Part shown: in pieces, positions 35,526-44,470 of the stretch
Layout: each line of letters opens with the position of its first letter
How positions within the stretch are numbered: the first letter of the stretch is position 1
Origin: Bermanella sp040371755
GTDB lineage: Bacteria > Pseudomonadota > Gammaproteobacteria > Pseudomonadales > Oceanobacteraceae
Direction: 5' to 3'
DNA length: 64,000 bases
NCBI RefSeq assembly: GCF_040371755.1
Contig: NZ_BAABWE010000007.1
Span: 62,001 to 126,000, forward strand
The notes under the pieces: generated by a model
Seen by the model: only the letters and a program-made list of their open reading frames with translations
Databases searched by the model: none
Told to the model about the DNA's origin: nothing
Position numbers and translations under genes: made by a program

Positions 35526-35797
35526 ATGCCTAAAATATAATCCCCTTAAAAGACCGACTGCTAACGACCAATGAACTATATCTAATATTTGAGCCAAAAT
35601 GGGTCTCGACGCTACTTTTTCAATTCAGGACTTTTATAATAAAAAAGGATCAAATCTTTACAGGTGAATACATGTACTTTTCTGTTTACCGCATTTAAGT
35701 TGTGCAGTTGAATAAGAAGAATTTAAATTCGATATTGATAATCTAAAGGAAGTGGAACGTAGATAATTTTTTGAGTGTTCAGTAGCGTTAGCTTTAT

Positions 35798-35825
35798 AAA
35801 AAACAGGCATACTTTGGTATGCCTG
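35798..35825 (-). terminator. rho-independent terminator of the minus-strand hydrolase
   Basis: CAGGCATAC / GTATGCCTG (35804-35825) with a 4-base loop; on the minus strand the stem is followed by a run of six T. It lies 28 bases past the hydrolase stop. Confidence 0.9.
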
Positions 35826-35853
35826 CTAATTTAAGTTAAGAATTAAAAATGTT

Positions 35854-36753
35854 TTAATGTGAATCTATCCAGCTAATTAAATCTTTATAGACCTCATCTC
35901 GGTTAGTCTCATTAAGCATTTCATGGCGGCCACCTTCGTAGATTTTTAACGATACTTGGGTTTGCCCTGCTTCTTTATAAGCTTTTGATAATAAATACAA
36001 GCCTTTACCATTTGCTCCAACAGGGTCTTTATCACCACCAAAAATATAGATTGGTAGATCGTCTTGAATTTTTTTATAGCCCTCTTCAGCGTAAAGATTA
36101 ATTAGGCCTGAAAATAAATCCAACCAAAGTTGAATCTTGCAGTCAAATCCACAGCGAGGATCATCAATGGTGATATCAACAATTGATTCATCGCGGGTAA
36201 GCCAATCAAATTCAGTGCGGATTGGTTTGAACGCATTATTGAATGCTTCAAATGATAAATATTGTAATAGTCGGCTTACTTTAAGGGGGGTTAAGCGAAA
36301 TCGCTCAATTTTAGCGATAACATTACCGGATTTAAGTAAACTAGCTGGTTGAAAGTTCGTGCCAGAGAGTATCAGTCCAGCAACTCTTTCAGGTTGGGTA
36401 CTCATGTACGACTGAGCAACGAATGAACCCATACTGTGGCCGAGTAAGAAATAGGGCTTATCATCCGTAATACTCTGACGGACAAAATCCACATCTTGTA
36501 ATACTTTATTCCAACCATCTTTAGCACTAAATATGCCAAGCTCGTCTTCGCTAAGGTTGTTGCCATGCCCCCTATGATTGTGAGCCACAACGGCATATCC
36601 AGCCTCAACTAGGGCGCACGCAATTTCATTGTAGCGTTCAGCATGCTCGGCCATACCGTGTAAGATATGAATCCAAGCTTTAGCATCAGGCTTTGCCCAG
36701 ACAAAAGTTTGGATGATATGTCCATCTTGGGCTGTTAAATTACGGTATTCCAT
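35854..36753 (-). CDS. monoacylglycerol-lipase-like alpha/beta hydrolase
   Basis: A 299-residue serine hydrolase of the Hydrolase_4 (S33-like) type. The oxyanion-hole HGMAEHAERY, GHGNN segment, nucleophile elbow GHSMGS and a late GGRHEML histidine are all present, with the acid in FGGDKDPVG. These match lysophospholipase/monoacylglycerol lipase proteins. There is no signal peptide, so it is cytoplasmic. It is divergent from fadD, which suggests a link with lipid or fatty-acid use; that is an inference. Confidence 0.88.
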   Translation of the reverse strand: MEYRNLTAQDGHIIQTFVWAKPDAKAWIHILHGMAEHAERYNEIACALVEAGYAVVAHNHRGHGNNLSEDELGIFSAKDGWNKVLQDVDFVRQSITDDKPYFLLGHSMGSFVAQSYMSTQPERVAGLILSGTNFQPASLLKSGNVIAKIERFRLTPLKVSRLLQYLSFEAFNNAFKPIRTEFDWLTRDESIVDITIDDPRCGFDCKIQLWLDLFSGLINLYAEEGYKKIQDDLPIYIFGGDKDPVGANGKGLYLLSKAYKEAGQTQVSLKIYEGGRHEMLNETNRDEVYKDLISWIDSH

Positions 36754-37020
36754 AAATTTTCCTAGCTTTAGTAATGGCTACAAATGACCCTGTTATTTTA
36801 TTTTAAGTGGTACATTTGTATTGATTAAGTGACTGAATTTATTCGTTTTTATTCAAATTATTGGGATTAATGTTATGGGAATATCAATACCATTAATAGC
36901 AGTTGTTTTAGGCTTTGCTGCCGATTATAAACCTGATAGTCTCAGTTGCACCTAAATTATTCTATATTTAAGTAAATAATAACCATAATAATAACTATCC
37001 TATTGAGTGATGGAGCCGGA

Positions 37021-38703
37021 ATGAACGATACATTTTTCAGTGATCAATACCCAAAAGGGTTACCAGCAATGGTGAATATCGACAAGTATAAAAACGTTGT
37101 CGAAGTATTTAATAAAAGTGTAAAGAAATTTGCTGATCGCCCAGCTTTCACAGCTTTGGGTCAAACCCTCTCTTATGCTGATATTGATCGTTTATCTGCA
37201 GATTTTGCCGCGTATTTACAAAACAATACTGGCTTGCAAAAAGGTGATCGTATTGCTGTTCAGCTTCCTAACTTATTGCAATACCCCATTGTTGTGTTTG
37301 GCGCAATGCGTGCGGGATTGGTTGTAGTCAATACGAACCCACTATATACCGAACGTGAAATGGAGCACCAGTTTAACGATTCAGGTGCAAAAGCATTGGT
37401 TGTACTTGCACAAATGGCAGGTAAGGCATCCCGTGTTGTGCCTAAGACGCAAATTGAAACGGTTATCGTCACTCAAGCGGGGGATTTGTGTAGCCCAATT
37501 AAGCGTACACTTGTTAACTTTGTAATAAAAAATATACGTAAAGAAGTGGAGCCGTATATTATACCGGGCCATGTTAAATTATTAGATACACTAAAAGCGG
37601 GAGCTAAAAGTTCTTATAAACATGTGGATACAGAGCCAGAAGATATCTGTGTTCTTCAATACACGGGAGGGACAACAGGGGTAGCAAAAGGCGCCATGCT
37701 AACCAATCGCAATATCGTTGCTAACATGAGTCAAGCACATCCTCTATTTATGATGGGTCTAAACCCAGATGGTGGCACCGAATCTAAAATCGTAATTGCC
37801 CCATTACCGCTTTATCATATCTACGCCTTTACTGCTAACTGTATGGTGATTATGGAAACCGGTAATCACAACGTTTTAATTCCTAATCCTCGTGATCTGC
37901 CTGGATTTATTAAAGAGCTTAAAAAGTGGAAGTTTAATGGTTTTCTTGGCTTAAACACGTTATTTGTAGGTCTATGCAATAACCCTGATTTTCGTGCGTT
38001 AGATTTCTCAAATCTACAGCTGACCATTTCTGGTGGTATGGCGTTAACTAAGAGTGCAGCAGATACTTGGAAAGAAGTAACTGGTTGTGAAATCAATGAA
38101 GGCTATGGTATGACAGAGACATCACCAATTGCTTCTTTTAATCCCCCGGGGCATGCGCAATTAGGCACCATTGGCTTACCTGTTTCAAACACACTGTGTA
38201 AAGTAATTGATGAAGACGGTACCGACTTGCCATTAGGTGAGGCTGGAGAACTTTGTGTGAAAGGCCCGCAAGTCATGAAAGGTTATTGGCAGCGTCCTGA
38301 AGCAACTGCTGAAACCATTACAGAGGATGGCTGGCTAAAAACGGGCGATATGGCTGTGATTCTTGAAAACGGCTACATGAAAATTGTAGACCGTAAAAAA
38401 GACATGATCATAGTCTCTGGCTTCAATGTTTATCCAAATGAAATTGAAGAAGTGGTGTCTAGCCATCCTGATATCATTGAATGCGCGGCTGTAGGCATGC
38501 CAGATGAAATATCAGGTGAGCAAGTGAAGGTTTTTGCGGTTAAATCTAACTCGTCTGTCACCGAAAAGGATGTACGTGAATACTGCCGTGAGCGACTAAC
38601 TGCGTATAAAGTGCCCAAAATGGTTGAGTTCCGTGATGAATTACCTAAGACCAATGTTGGTAAGATTTTACGACGTGAACTGCGTGATGAAGAAACTGCC
38701 TAG
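37021..38703 (+). CDS. fadD: long-chain fatty-acid-CoA ligase FadD
   Basis: Activates fatty acids to acyl-CoA with ATP for beta-oxidation or lipid synthesis. The 560-residue enzyme has the AMP-binding motif YTGGTTGVAKGAM (about 213-225), EGYGMTETSP and the C-terminal KTGDMAVILENGY and VDRKKDMIIVSGFNVYPNEIE segments. Start ATG 37021 is chosen because GGAG lies 5-6 bases upstream; an in-frame TTG six codons earlier is less likely. A terminator follows directly. Confidence 0.95.
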   Translation: MNDTFFSDQYPKGLPAMVNIDKYKNVVEVFNKSVKKFADRPAFTALGQTLSYADIDRLSADFAAYLQNNTGLQKGDRIAVQLPNLLQYPIVVFGAMRAGLVVVNTNPLYTEREMEHQFNDSGAKALVVLAQMAGKASRVVPKTQIETVIVTQAGDLCSPIKRTLVNFVIKNIRKEVEPYIIPGHVKLLDTLKAGAKSSYKHVDTEPEDICVLQYTGGTTGVAKGAMLTNRNIVANMSQAHPLFMMGLNPDGGTESKIVIAPLPLYHIYAFTANCMVIMETGNHNVLIPNPRDLPGFIKELKKWKFNGFLGLNTLFVGLCNNPDFRALDFSNLQLTISGGMALTKSAADTWKEVTGCEINEGYGMTETSPIASFNPPGHAQLGTIGLPVSNTLCKVIDEDGTDLPLGEAGELCVKGPQVMKGYWQRPEATAETITEDGWLKTGDMAVILENGYMKIVDRKKDMIIVSGFNVYPNEIEEVVSSHPDIIECAAVGMPDEISGEQVKVFAVKSNSSVTEKDVREYCRERLTAYKVPKMVEFRDELPKTNVGKILRRELRDEETA

Positions 38704-38730
38704 TTTCGTCTAAAACACGTATAATACTAG

Positions 38731-38752
38731 CGCCCTCAAATGAGGGCGTTTT
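38731..38752 (+). terminator. rho-independent terminator between fadD and hrpA
   Basis: CGCCCTC / GAGGGCG with a 4-base loop and a short T run, 28 bases after fadD. A TATAAT box lies just before it (38720-38725). It covers an ATG at 38740 that would otherwise seem to start hrpA. Confidence 0.75.
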
Positions 38753-38778
38753 GCATTTATAAAGTACGAGTTTTATCT

Positions 38779-41700
38779 GTGGTCAATGACATCGCACAAC
38801 TAGAGCAACTAATTTCACAAAGCATGATTGCCCAGCGTTTTGGCTTTCATCGTCAATTGTCGCAAATCAAAAAGCGTCTTCATCAAAAACAACCGGTTGA
38901 TCAATCGGTTGAAAAGCTCCAATCTCAAGTGATTAAAAGTTGTGAGAGAGCACAACAGCGTGGCCTGAATTTAAGTGCTATTGATTTTGATGACGCCTTA
39001 CCTATTAGTCAAAAGCGTGATGAAATTGCAAAAGCGATCCAAGATAACCAAGTCGTAGTCATTGCTGGTGAAACCGGCTCGGGTAAAACGACCCAAATTC
39101 CTAAAATATGTTTGGAATTGGGTTTGGCCCAATACGGCACAATTGCCCATACTCAACCAAGGCGAATCGCGGCTCGCTCAGTGGCCCAGCGCATTGCACA
39201 AGAAGTGAAGGTTCCACTTGGTGAAGAAGTGGGGTATCAAATCCGCTTTAACGACCAAAGCTCTGATCAAACGTTAGTAAAGTTGATGACGGACGGTATT
39301 TTATTGGCCGAAACTCAAAATGATCGCTTTTTAAACAAATACCAAGTTATTATCATTGATGAGGCCCATGAGCGCAGTTTGAATATCGATTTTTTACTGG
39401 GGTATTTGAAGCAGCTTCTTCCAAAGCGCCCGGATTTGAAAGTCATCATAACGTCCGCAACCATTGATCTTGAGCGTTTTTCCAGTCATTTTGACGGTGC
39501 ACCTGTGATTCAAGTATCGGGGCGAACGTTTCCTGTGGAAGTACGCTATCGACCACTTATTGATTTAGACAGTGACGGAGAAGAAAAGGAAGGGGATCTC
39601 TACCAAGGTATTATAGATGCGGTTGAAGAGTTAGCACTTGAAGACTCTAGGCGTGGACAAATTGGCGATGTATTAATCTTCTTAAGTGGTGAACGTGAAA
39701 TTCGTGAAGCGGCGCTTGAGCTTAAAAAGGCCAATTTAAAGAACAGCGAAATTCTTCCATTGTATGCGCGCTTGAATAGCTCTGATCAAAACAAAATTTT
39801 CAATCCCACTGGCGGCTCGCGGCGTATTATTTTATCTACTAACGTGGCAGAAACATCACTGACCGTACCCGGTATTCGTTATGTGATTGACAGCGGTGTT
39901 GCAAGAATCAGTCGATACAGCTATCGCAGTAAAGTACAGCGTTTACCTATTGAGGCAATCTCTCAGGCCAGCGCAAATCAGCGAAAAGGGCGTTGTGGGC
40001 GAGTGAGTGAAGGTGTGTGTGTTCGTCTATTTAGTGAAGAGGATTTTAACGCACGACCAGAATTCTCAGATCCAGAAATACAACGTACAAATTTGGCAGC
40101 TGTTATATTACAAATGTTGTCCTTACGCTTAGGTGATGTCAGCGAATTTCCATTTGTAGATGCCCCTGATAACCGATTTATCAAAGACGGTTATAACTTA
40201 CTCAAAGAATTAGGAGCGGTAAGTAAAGACAATCAGATCAATGCAGTGGGGCGAGCACTTTCTAAATTACCTGTAGACCCTCGAATTGCCCGCATGTTGT
40301 TTGAAGCCAATAAACGACAGGCTCTACAAGAAACTTTAATCATTGCTGCGGCTTTAAGTATACAAGATCCAAGAGAGCGACCGCCCGAAAAACAACAACA
40401 AGCGGATCAAAAGCACGCTGAATTTCGCCATGAAGAAAGTGACTTTTTAACCTTATTAAGCATTTGGAATAGCTTTGAAGAACAAAGACAGGCCCTATCC
40501 AATAATCAACTTCGCCAATTTTGTAAAAAACACTTTTTGAATTATATGCGTATGCGCGAATGGCGTGACGTGCATTATCAATTGCGTATTCAATGCAAAG
40601 ATTTGAAATTTGAAGAAAACAAACAACCTGCCAGTTATCCAGCGATACATCAGGCCATTTTATCTGGTTTCTTAGGCTTTATTGGACAGAAAACGGATGA
40701 AGGTGATTATTTAGGTGCCCGAAACAGGCGTTTTATGCTTTTTCCAGGCAGTGGTATCTTCAAAAAACGTCCAAAATGGGTGGTCTCAGCGGAGATGGTT
40801 GAAACCTCTCGTTTATATGCGCGTATGAATGCACGTATAGACCCTGAATGGCTTGAGCCATTAGCAAAATCTTTAGTTAAGCGTAAATACTTAGAACCTT
40901 ATTGGTCAATCAAGCGCGGACAAGTCATGGCCTATGAACAGGTCAGCTTATATGGATTAGTGATTATTCCAAAACGTAACGTGGGTTACGCTAAAGTTGA
41001 TCCGCAAGTAAGCCATGAAATATTTATTCGAGAAGCGCTTGTTCAACAACAAATAAAAAGTAAAGCGTCATTCTTAGCTTATAACCAAGCACTTATTAAA
41101 GAAGTAGAAGAGCTTGAAGAAAAGAGCCGCCGTCGAGATATTGTGGTTGATGAAGAACGTTTGTTTCAGTTTTATTTAGAGAGGGTGCCCTCTGATATTA
41201 GTGATACTGCCAGCTTTGAGGCATGGTTGAAAAACCAACCAAAAGAGCTTCTGCAGCTTAAAAAGTCCTATTTGATGCAACACGGGGCTGAAAACGTAAC
41301 AGAAGCTCAGTTTCCTGATCACTTTACCTACGGCAGTGTGGTTTATCCTTTAACTTATCGTTTTGAACCTAACCACTTAGAAGATGGTGTCAGTGTTTTG
41401 GTGCCGGTAACCATGTTGAAGCAATTGCCAATCAGTCGATTGCAATGGTTAGTACCGGGGATGTTAAAAGATAAAGTGATTGCTTTGTTAAAAGGGCTGA
41501 ATAAAAGTATTCGTAAACAATTAGTCCCTGTACCAGATTTTGCGGATGGTTTTTTAGCTAAACATCATTCAAGTGACGAATCACTCAATGATGTACTGGC
41601 GCAATATATTTATCAGCAAAAACGCATAACTATTGAATTGCCAGACTGGAACCTTGATCAACTAGATGATCATTACAAAATGAATATCCAAGTTATCGGA

Positions 41701-42681
41701 CAAGGTGGAAAGCGCATTACCCAAGGACGTGATTGGCATTCTTTAATTGATGAAGTTGGTGAACAGGCCGAACAAGTTAGCCAAGATACCTCTAATGATT
41801 TCGAGCGGCAGGGCATTACTTGTTGGGACTTAAACGGGTTGCCAAATGAATACGCCATTGAGCAATCAGGTATCCAAGTAACCCTGTTTCCAGCATTGAT
41901 TGATGAGGGCGACAGCGTCAGCTTGAAGTTATTATCGCGCAAAGATGAAGCTAGTTATCAATCACGTTTAGGTGTCATAAAACTATTGCAGCTTGAATTG
42001 TCCGATCAAGTGAAATGGTTACATAAAGAGACGCAAAAACGTCTTGTACAAGAGATGATTTATTTTGGGCATATCGGTAATAAGGCTCAGTTATTAGAGG
42101 CAGTCGCTCATCGAGTGTTTGCCTTAGGGTTTCCAATGGAGTCTATTCCAACGGATGAAGCCCAGTATTTAGCCTTAAAAGAACAGGGGCGGGGCGAAAT
42201 TGCTGATACCTTTGAGAAGACTATTCCATTAATTAAGCAATTGCTTCAGTCTTATCATCAATTAAATAAAAAAATGAAAAAGCAAAACCAGTTGGCTTTT
42301 GCCATGGCCGTTGGCGACATCAAAAAACAAATTAATAACTTGATGCCGTCGGGTTTTTTAGCTTATACACCATATGAGTGGTTGAAGCAGTACCCTAAAT
42401 ATCTAAATGCAATGATGTCTCGTTTAGATAAATTACAAGGGAATATCCAAAAAGACAGATTGATGCAATTGAAGATTAGCCCATGGCAAGAGCAATACGA
42501 TGAATTGGTTACTCAGTTACCGGCTAATGTCGGTTGTTTCGCACCAGTGCAACAACTAAGGTGGATGATAGAAGAGTATAGAGTATCGTTATTTGCTCAA
42601 GAACTAGGAACCACAATACCAGTATCCGATAAGCGCTGGAAGGCACAGATGGTGCTGGCAAAAGCCAGTATTCAGCAATAA
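38779..42681 (+). CDS. hrpA: ATP-dependent RNA helicase HrpA
   Basis: A DEAH-box RNA helicase implicated in mRNA processing and rescue of stalled ribosomes. With the GTG start at 38779 the product is 1300 residues, the length of E. coli HrpA. Motifs: GETGSGKTTQ (97-106), DEAH (194-197), TSATID, QRKGRCGR, then the HA2/OB region and the large C-terminal DUF3418 domain. An ATG at 38740 lies inside the terminator hairpin of fadD and is rejected as the start. Confidence 0.94.
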   Translation: MVNDIAQLEQLISQSMIAQRFGFHRQLSQIKKRLHQKQPVDQSVEKLQSQVIKSCERAQQRGLNLSAIDFDDALPISQKRDEIAKAIQDNQVVVIAGETGSGKTTQIPKICLELGLAQYGTIAHTQPRRIAARSVAQRIAQEVKVPLGEEVGYQIRFNDQSSDQTLVKLMTDGILLAETQNDRFLNKYQVIIIDEAHERSLNIDFLLGYLKQLLPKRPDLKVIITSATIDLERFSSHFDGAPVIQVSGRTFPVEVRYRPLIDLDSDGEEKEGDLYQGIIDAVEELALEDSRRGQIGDVLIFLSGEREIREAALELKKANLKNSEILPLYARLNSSDQNKIFNPTGGSRRIILSTNVAETSLTVPGIRYVIDSGVARISRYSYRSKVQRLPIEAISQASANQRKGRCGRVSEGVCVRLFSEEDFNARPEFSDPEIQRTNLAAVILQMLSLRLGDVSEFPFVDAPDNRFIKDGYNLLKELGAVSKDNQINAVGRALSKLPVDPRIARMLFEANKRQALQETLIIAAALSIQDPRERPPEKQQQADQKHAEFRHEESDFLTLLSIWNSFEEQRQALSNNQLRQFCKKHFLNYMRMREWRDVHYQLRIQCKDLKFEENKQPASYPAIHQAILSGFLGFIGQKTDEGDYLGARNRRFMLFPGSGIFKKRPKWVVSAEMVETSRLYARMNARIDPEWLEPLAKSLVKRKYLEPYWSIKRGQVMAYEQVSLYGLVIIPKRNVGYAKVDPQVSHEIFIREALVQQQIKSKASFLAYNQALIKEVEELEEKSRRRDIVVDEERLFQFYLERVPSDISDTASFEAWLKNQPKELLQLKKSYLMQHGAENVTEAQFPDHFTYGSVVYPLTYRFEPNHLEDGVSVLVPVTMLKQLPISRLQWLVPGMLKDKVIALLKGLNKSIRKQLVPVPDFADGFLAKHHSSDESLNDVLAQYIYQQKRITIELPDWNLDQLDDHYKMNIQVIGQGGKRITQGRDWHSLIDEVGEQAEQVSQDTSNDFERQGITCWDLNGLPNEYAIEQSGIQVTLFPALIDEGDSVSLKLLSRKDEASYQSRLGVIKLLQLELSDQVKWLHKETQKRLVQEMIYFGHIGNKAQLLEAVAHRVFALGFPMESIPTDEAQYLALKEQGRGEIADTFEKTIPLIKQLLQSYHQLNKKMKKQNQLAFAMAVGDIKKQINNLMPSGFLAYTPYEWLKQYPKYLNAMMSRLDKLQGNIQKDRLMQLKISPWQEQYDELVTQLPANVGCFAPVQQLRWMIEEYRVSLFAQELGTTIPVSDKRWKAQMVLAKASIQQ

Positions 42682-42688
42682 TTCGGGC

Positions 42689-42719
42689 CTCAATGAGTTA
42701 AAACAGTGTGTTCATTGAG
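42689..42719 (+). terminator. weak hairpin after hrpA
   Basis: CTCAATGA / TCATTGAG with a 15-base loop, 8 bases after the hrpA stop, without a T run. Possible inefficient terminator. Confidence 0.3.
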
Positions 42720-42864
42720 TGTAATATATTTAGGTGAATTCCTGTTCATATCATGGGTGGCATATCACACAGGTTTCGATTATAGTTTTGCGTTCTTGGC
42801 TAATATCAAACCAAGGGAAATGGGTTGTAGCAAAAGTTAACAGATCTTTTCGAAGGGGAACAAA

Positions 42865-43986
42865 GTGAAACAAGTTGTCATCAGTGGTACTGGTTTATAT
42901 ACCCCAGCACAATCTATTTCAAATGACGAATTAGTAGGTGCCTTTAATAGTTACGTAGAAACCTTCAATAAACAAAATGCTAGCGAAATAGAAGCTGGAA
43001 CGGTAACTGAGCTTGTCCCTAGTAGTAGTGCGTTTATTGAAAAAGCATCAGGCATTAAAAGCCGCTATGTAACAAATAAAGAAGGTATCTTAGATACCGA
43101 GCGGATGAAGCCTTTCATCCCTGAGCGAACAAATGATGAAAACTCCATTCAATGCGAAATGGCGATTAAAGCGGCGAAACAAGCACTAGAGCAATCCGGG
43201 AAAACAGTAGACGACGTTGATGCAGTTATCATGGCATGTTCAAACTTGCAACGTGCTTATCCCGCTGTGGCAGTAGAAGTACAAACGGCATTGGGCATCA
43301 AAGGCTTTGCCTACGACATGAACGTAGCTTGCAGTAGTGCTACGTTTGGTATTCAAGCTGCTACTAATGCCATCCAAACCGGTTCTGCTAAATGTGTATT
43401 AATGGTTAACCCTGAGATTTGCACGGCCCACATGAATTTCTGTGATCGCGATAGCCATTTCATATTTGGAGATGCATGTACCGCTGTCATCATAGAAGAC
43501 GCTGATTTGGCAACAAGCGAGCACCAATTCAAAGTACTGGGTACCAAGCTTCAAACCGTTTTTTCAAATAATATTCGTAATAATTTTGGCTTTTTAAATC
43601 GCTGTGATGACGATAGCGTTGGAACGCCAGATAAGTTATTTATTCAAAATGGTCGTAAAGTATTTAAAGAAGTTTGTCCAATGGTGGCTGAGCAAATCAC
43701 CCATCACTTGGAAGAGTTATCGGTATCGACGGATGACTTATCTCGTATGTGGCTGCACCAAGCCAACTTGAACATGAATTCACTGATTTCTAAGCGTGTA
43801 TTAGGCCGTGAAGCCACAGAGCAAGAAGCGCCAGTTATCTTGGATCGTTATGCCAACACCAGTTCAGCAGGTTCAATTATTGCTTATCATCTGCACAAAG
43901 AGGACTTAGTCGCTGGGCAAAAAGGGGTGATCTGTAGCTTTGGCGGCGGATACTCCATCGGCAGTGTGGTAATTGAGAAACAATAA
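42865..43986 (+). CDS. beta-ketoacyl-ACP synthase III-like enzyme (PA3286 type)
   Basis: A 373-residue thiolase-fold condensing enzyme with the FabH triad: C156 (NVACSSATFG), H298 (WLHQANLNMN) and N331 (YANTSSAGS). It is longer than housekeeping FabH (about 320) because of an N-terminal insertion (about 25-60). It closely resembles the Pseudomonas PA3286 synthase, which is linked to condensing medium-chain acyl-CoA from beta-oxidation. The function is inferred from that similarity. A GGGG ribosome site precedes the GTG/ATG region, and a terminator follows. Confidence 0.88.
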   Translation: MKQVVISGTGLYTPAQSISNDELVGAFNSYVETFNKQNASEIEAGTVTELVPSSSAFIEKASGIKSRYVTNKEGILDTERMKPFIPERTNDENSIQCEMAIKAAKQALEQSGKTVDDVDAVIMACSNLQRAYPAVAVEVQTALGIKGFAYDMNVACSSATFGIQAATNAIQTGSAKCVLMVNPEICTAHMNFCDRDSHFIFGDACTAVIIEDADLATSEHQFKVLGTKLQTVFSNNIRNNFGFLNRCDDDSVGTPDKLFIQNGRKVFKEVCPMVAEQITHHLEELSVSTDDLSRMWLHQANLNMNSLISKRVLGREATEQEAPVILDRYANTSSAGSIIAYHLHKEDLVAGQKGVICSFGGGYSIGSVVIEKQ

Positions 43987-44010
43987 AATTAGACCTGATT
44001 TGCCAAATTT

Positions 44011-44039
44011 AAAAAAGAGGCCGAGAGTCTCTTTTTTTT
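44011..44039 (+). terminator. rho-independent terminator after the FabH-like gene
   Basis: AAAAAAGAGGC pairs with GTCTCTTTTTT (one G-U) around a 5-base loop, followed by T. It separates the synthase from the RiPP operon. Confidence 0.88.
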
Positions 44040-44052
44040 GTTTTGAAATGAA

Positions 44053-44091
44053 CTATCTTGTTCCTTCCTGCTCAAACAGGCATGAAGATAG
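44053..44091. promoter_or_regulatory. nested inverted repeat upstream of the RiPP operon
   Basis: CTATCTT (44053-44059) mirrors AAGATAG (44085-44091), and within it CCTG (44067-44070) mirrors CAGG (44077-44080). It lies about 40 bases before the precursor gene, within the only intergenic region of the operon, so it is a candidate operator or 5' RNA structure. No sigma-70 promoter is obvious beside it. Confidence 0.4.
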
Positions 44092-44132
44092 AGCCACTAT
44101 TTTCAAAAACTAACTATATGAGGGATTAACCC

Positions 44133-44453
44133 ATGGCAAAATCACATAGCAAACCTTTAGCAATGGCACTGGGTGCTACTTTAGCGGCTTCTATGGCAAC
44201 GTCTGCATTAGCAGCTGAAAATCCATTTACGTCACAAACTCTTGAGTCTGGCTATAAAGTAATGGCTGAAGGCAAATGCGGTGAAGGTAAGTGTGGTGAA
44301 AGCAAAGCTGATAAAGAAGGCAAGTGCGGTGAAGGGAAATGTGGCGAAAGCAAAGCCGATAAAGAAGGTAAGTGCGGTGAAGGCAAGTGCGGTGAAAGCA
44401 AAACCGAAAAAGAAGGTAAGTGTGGCGAAGGCAAATGTGGCGCTAAGTCTTAA
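44133..44453 (+). CDS. secreted RiPP precursor with eight EGKCG motifs, HvfA/bufferin type
   Basis: A 106-residue precursor. It begins with a signal peptide (about 1-28, ending SALA|AENPF), then a short leader (about 29-45), then four repeats of a 16-residue unit (46-61, 62-77, 78-93 and a truncated 94-106). Each unit carries two EGKCG motifs, giving eight cysteines (49, 54, 65, 70, 81, 86, 97, 102) and none elsewhere. In this family a DUF692 enzyme converts the EGKCG cysteines to thiooxazole-type metal-binding groups. The following genes supply that enzyme and partners. A copper-protective role is inferred. Confidence 0.88.
   Translation: MAKSHSKPLAMALGATLAASMATSALAAENPFTSQTLESGYKVMAEGKCGEGKCGESKADKEGKCGEGKCGESKADKEGKCGEGKCGESKTEKEGKCGEGKCGAKS
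44268..44450 (+). repeat. 48-base tandem coding repeats in the RiPP precursor gene
   Basis: Three full 48-base units (44268-44315, 44316-44363, 44364-44411) and a 39-base partial unit encode EGKCGEGKCG plus a charged spacer (ESKADK or ESKTEK). The units differ at several synonymous positions but keep EGKCG unchanged, which points to selection on the peptide rather than recent duplication. Confidence 0.9.
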
Positions 44454-44470
44454 GATATAAGGAAGCGACC

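Noticed and set aside
36875..36955. 26-residue hydrophobic frame before fadD
   Set aside because: Too short and without further support; probably chance in a promoter region.
38740..38778. ATG start for HrpA at 38740
   Set aside because: It lies inside a terminator stem-loop; GTG 38779 gives the family length.
44067..44080. LexA-like CTG-N6-CAG upstream of the RiPP operon
   Set aside because: The spacing is too short for a LexA box; it is better seen as the inner arm of a nested inverted repeat.
44268..44450. Possible CRISPR-like array from regular 48-base repeats
   Set aside because: The repeats are contiguous, coding and without unique spacers.
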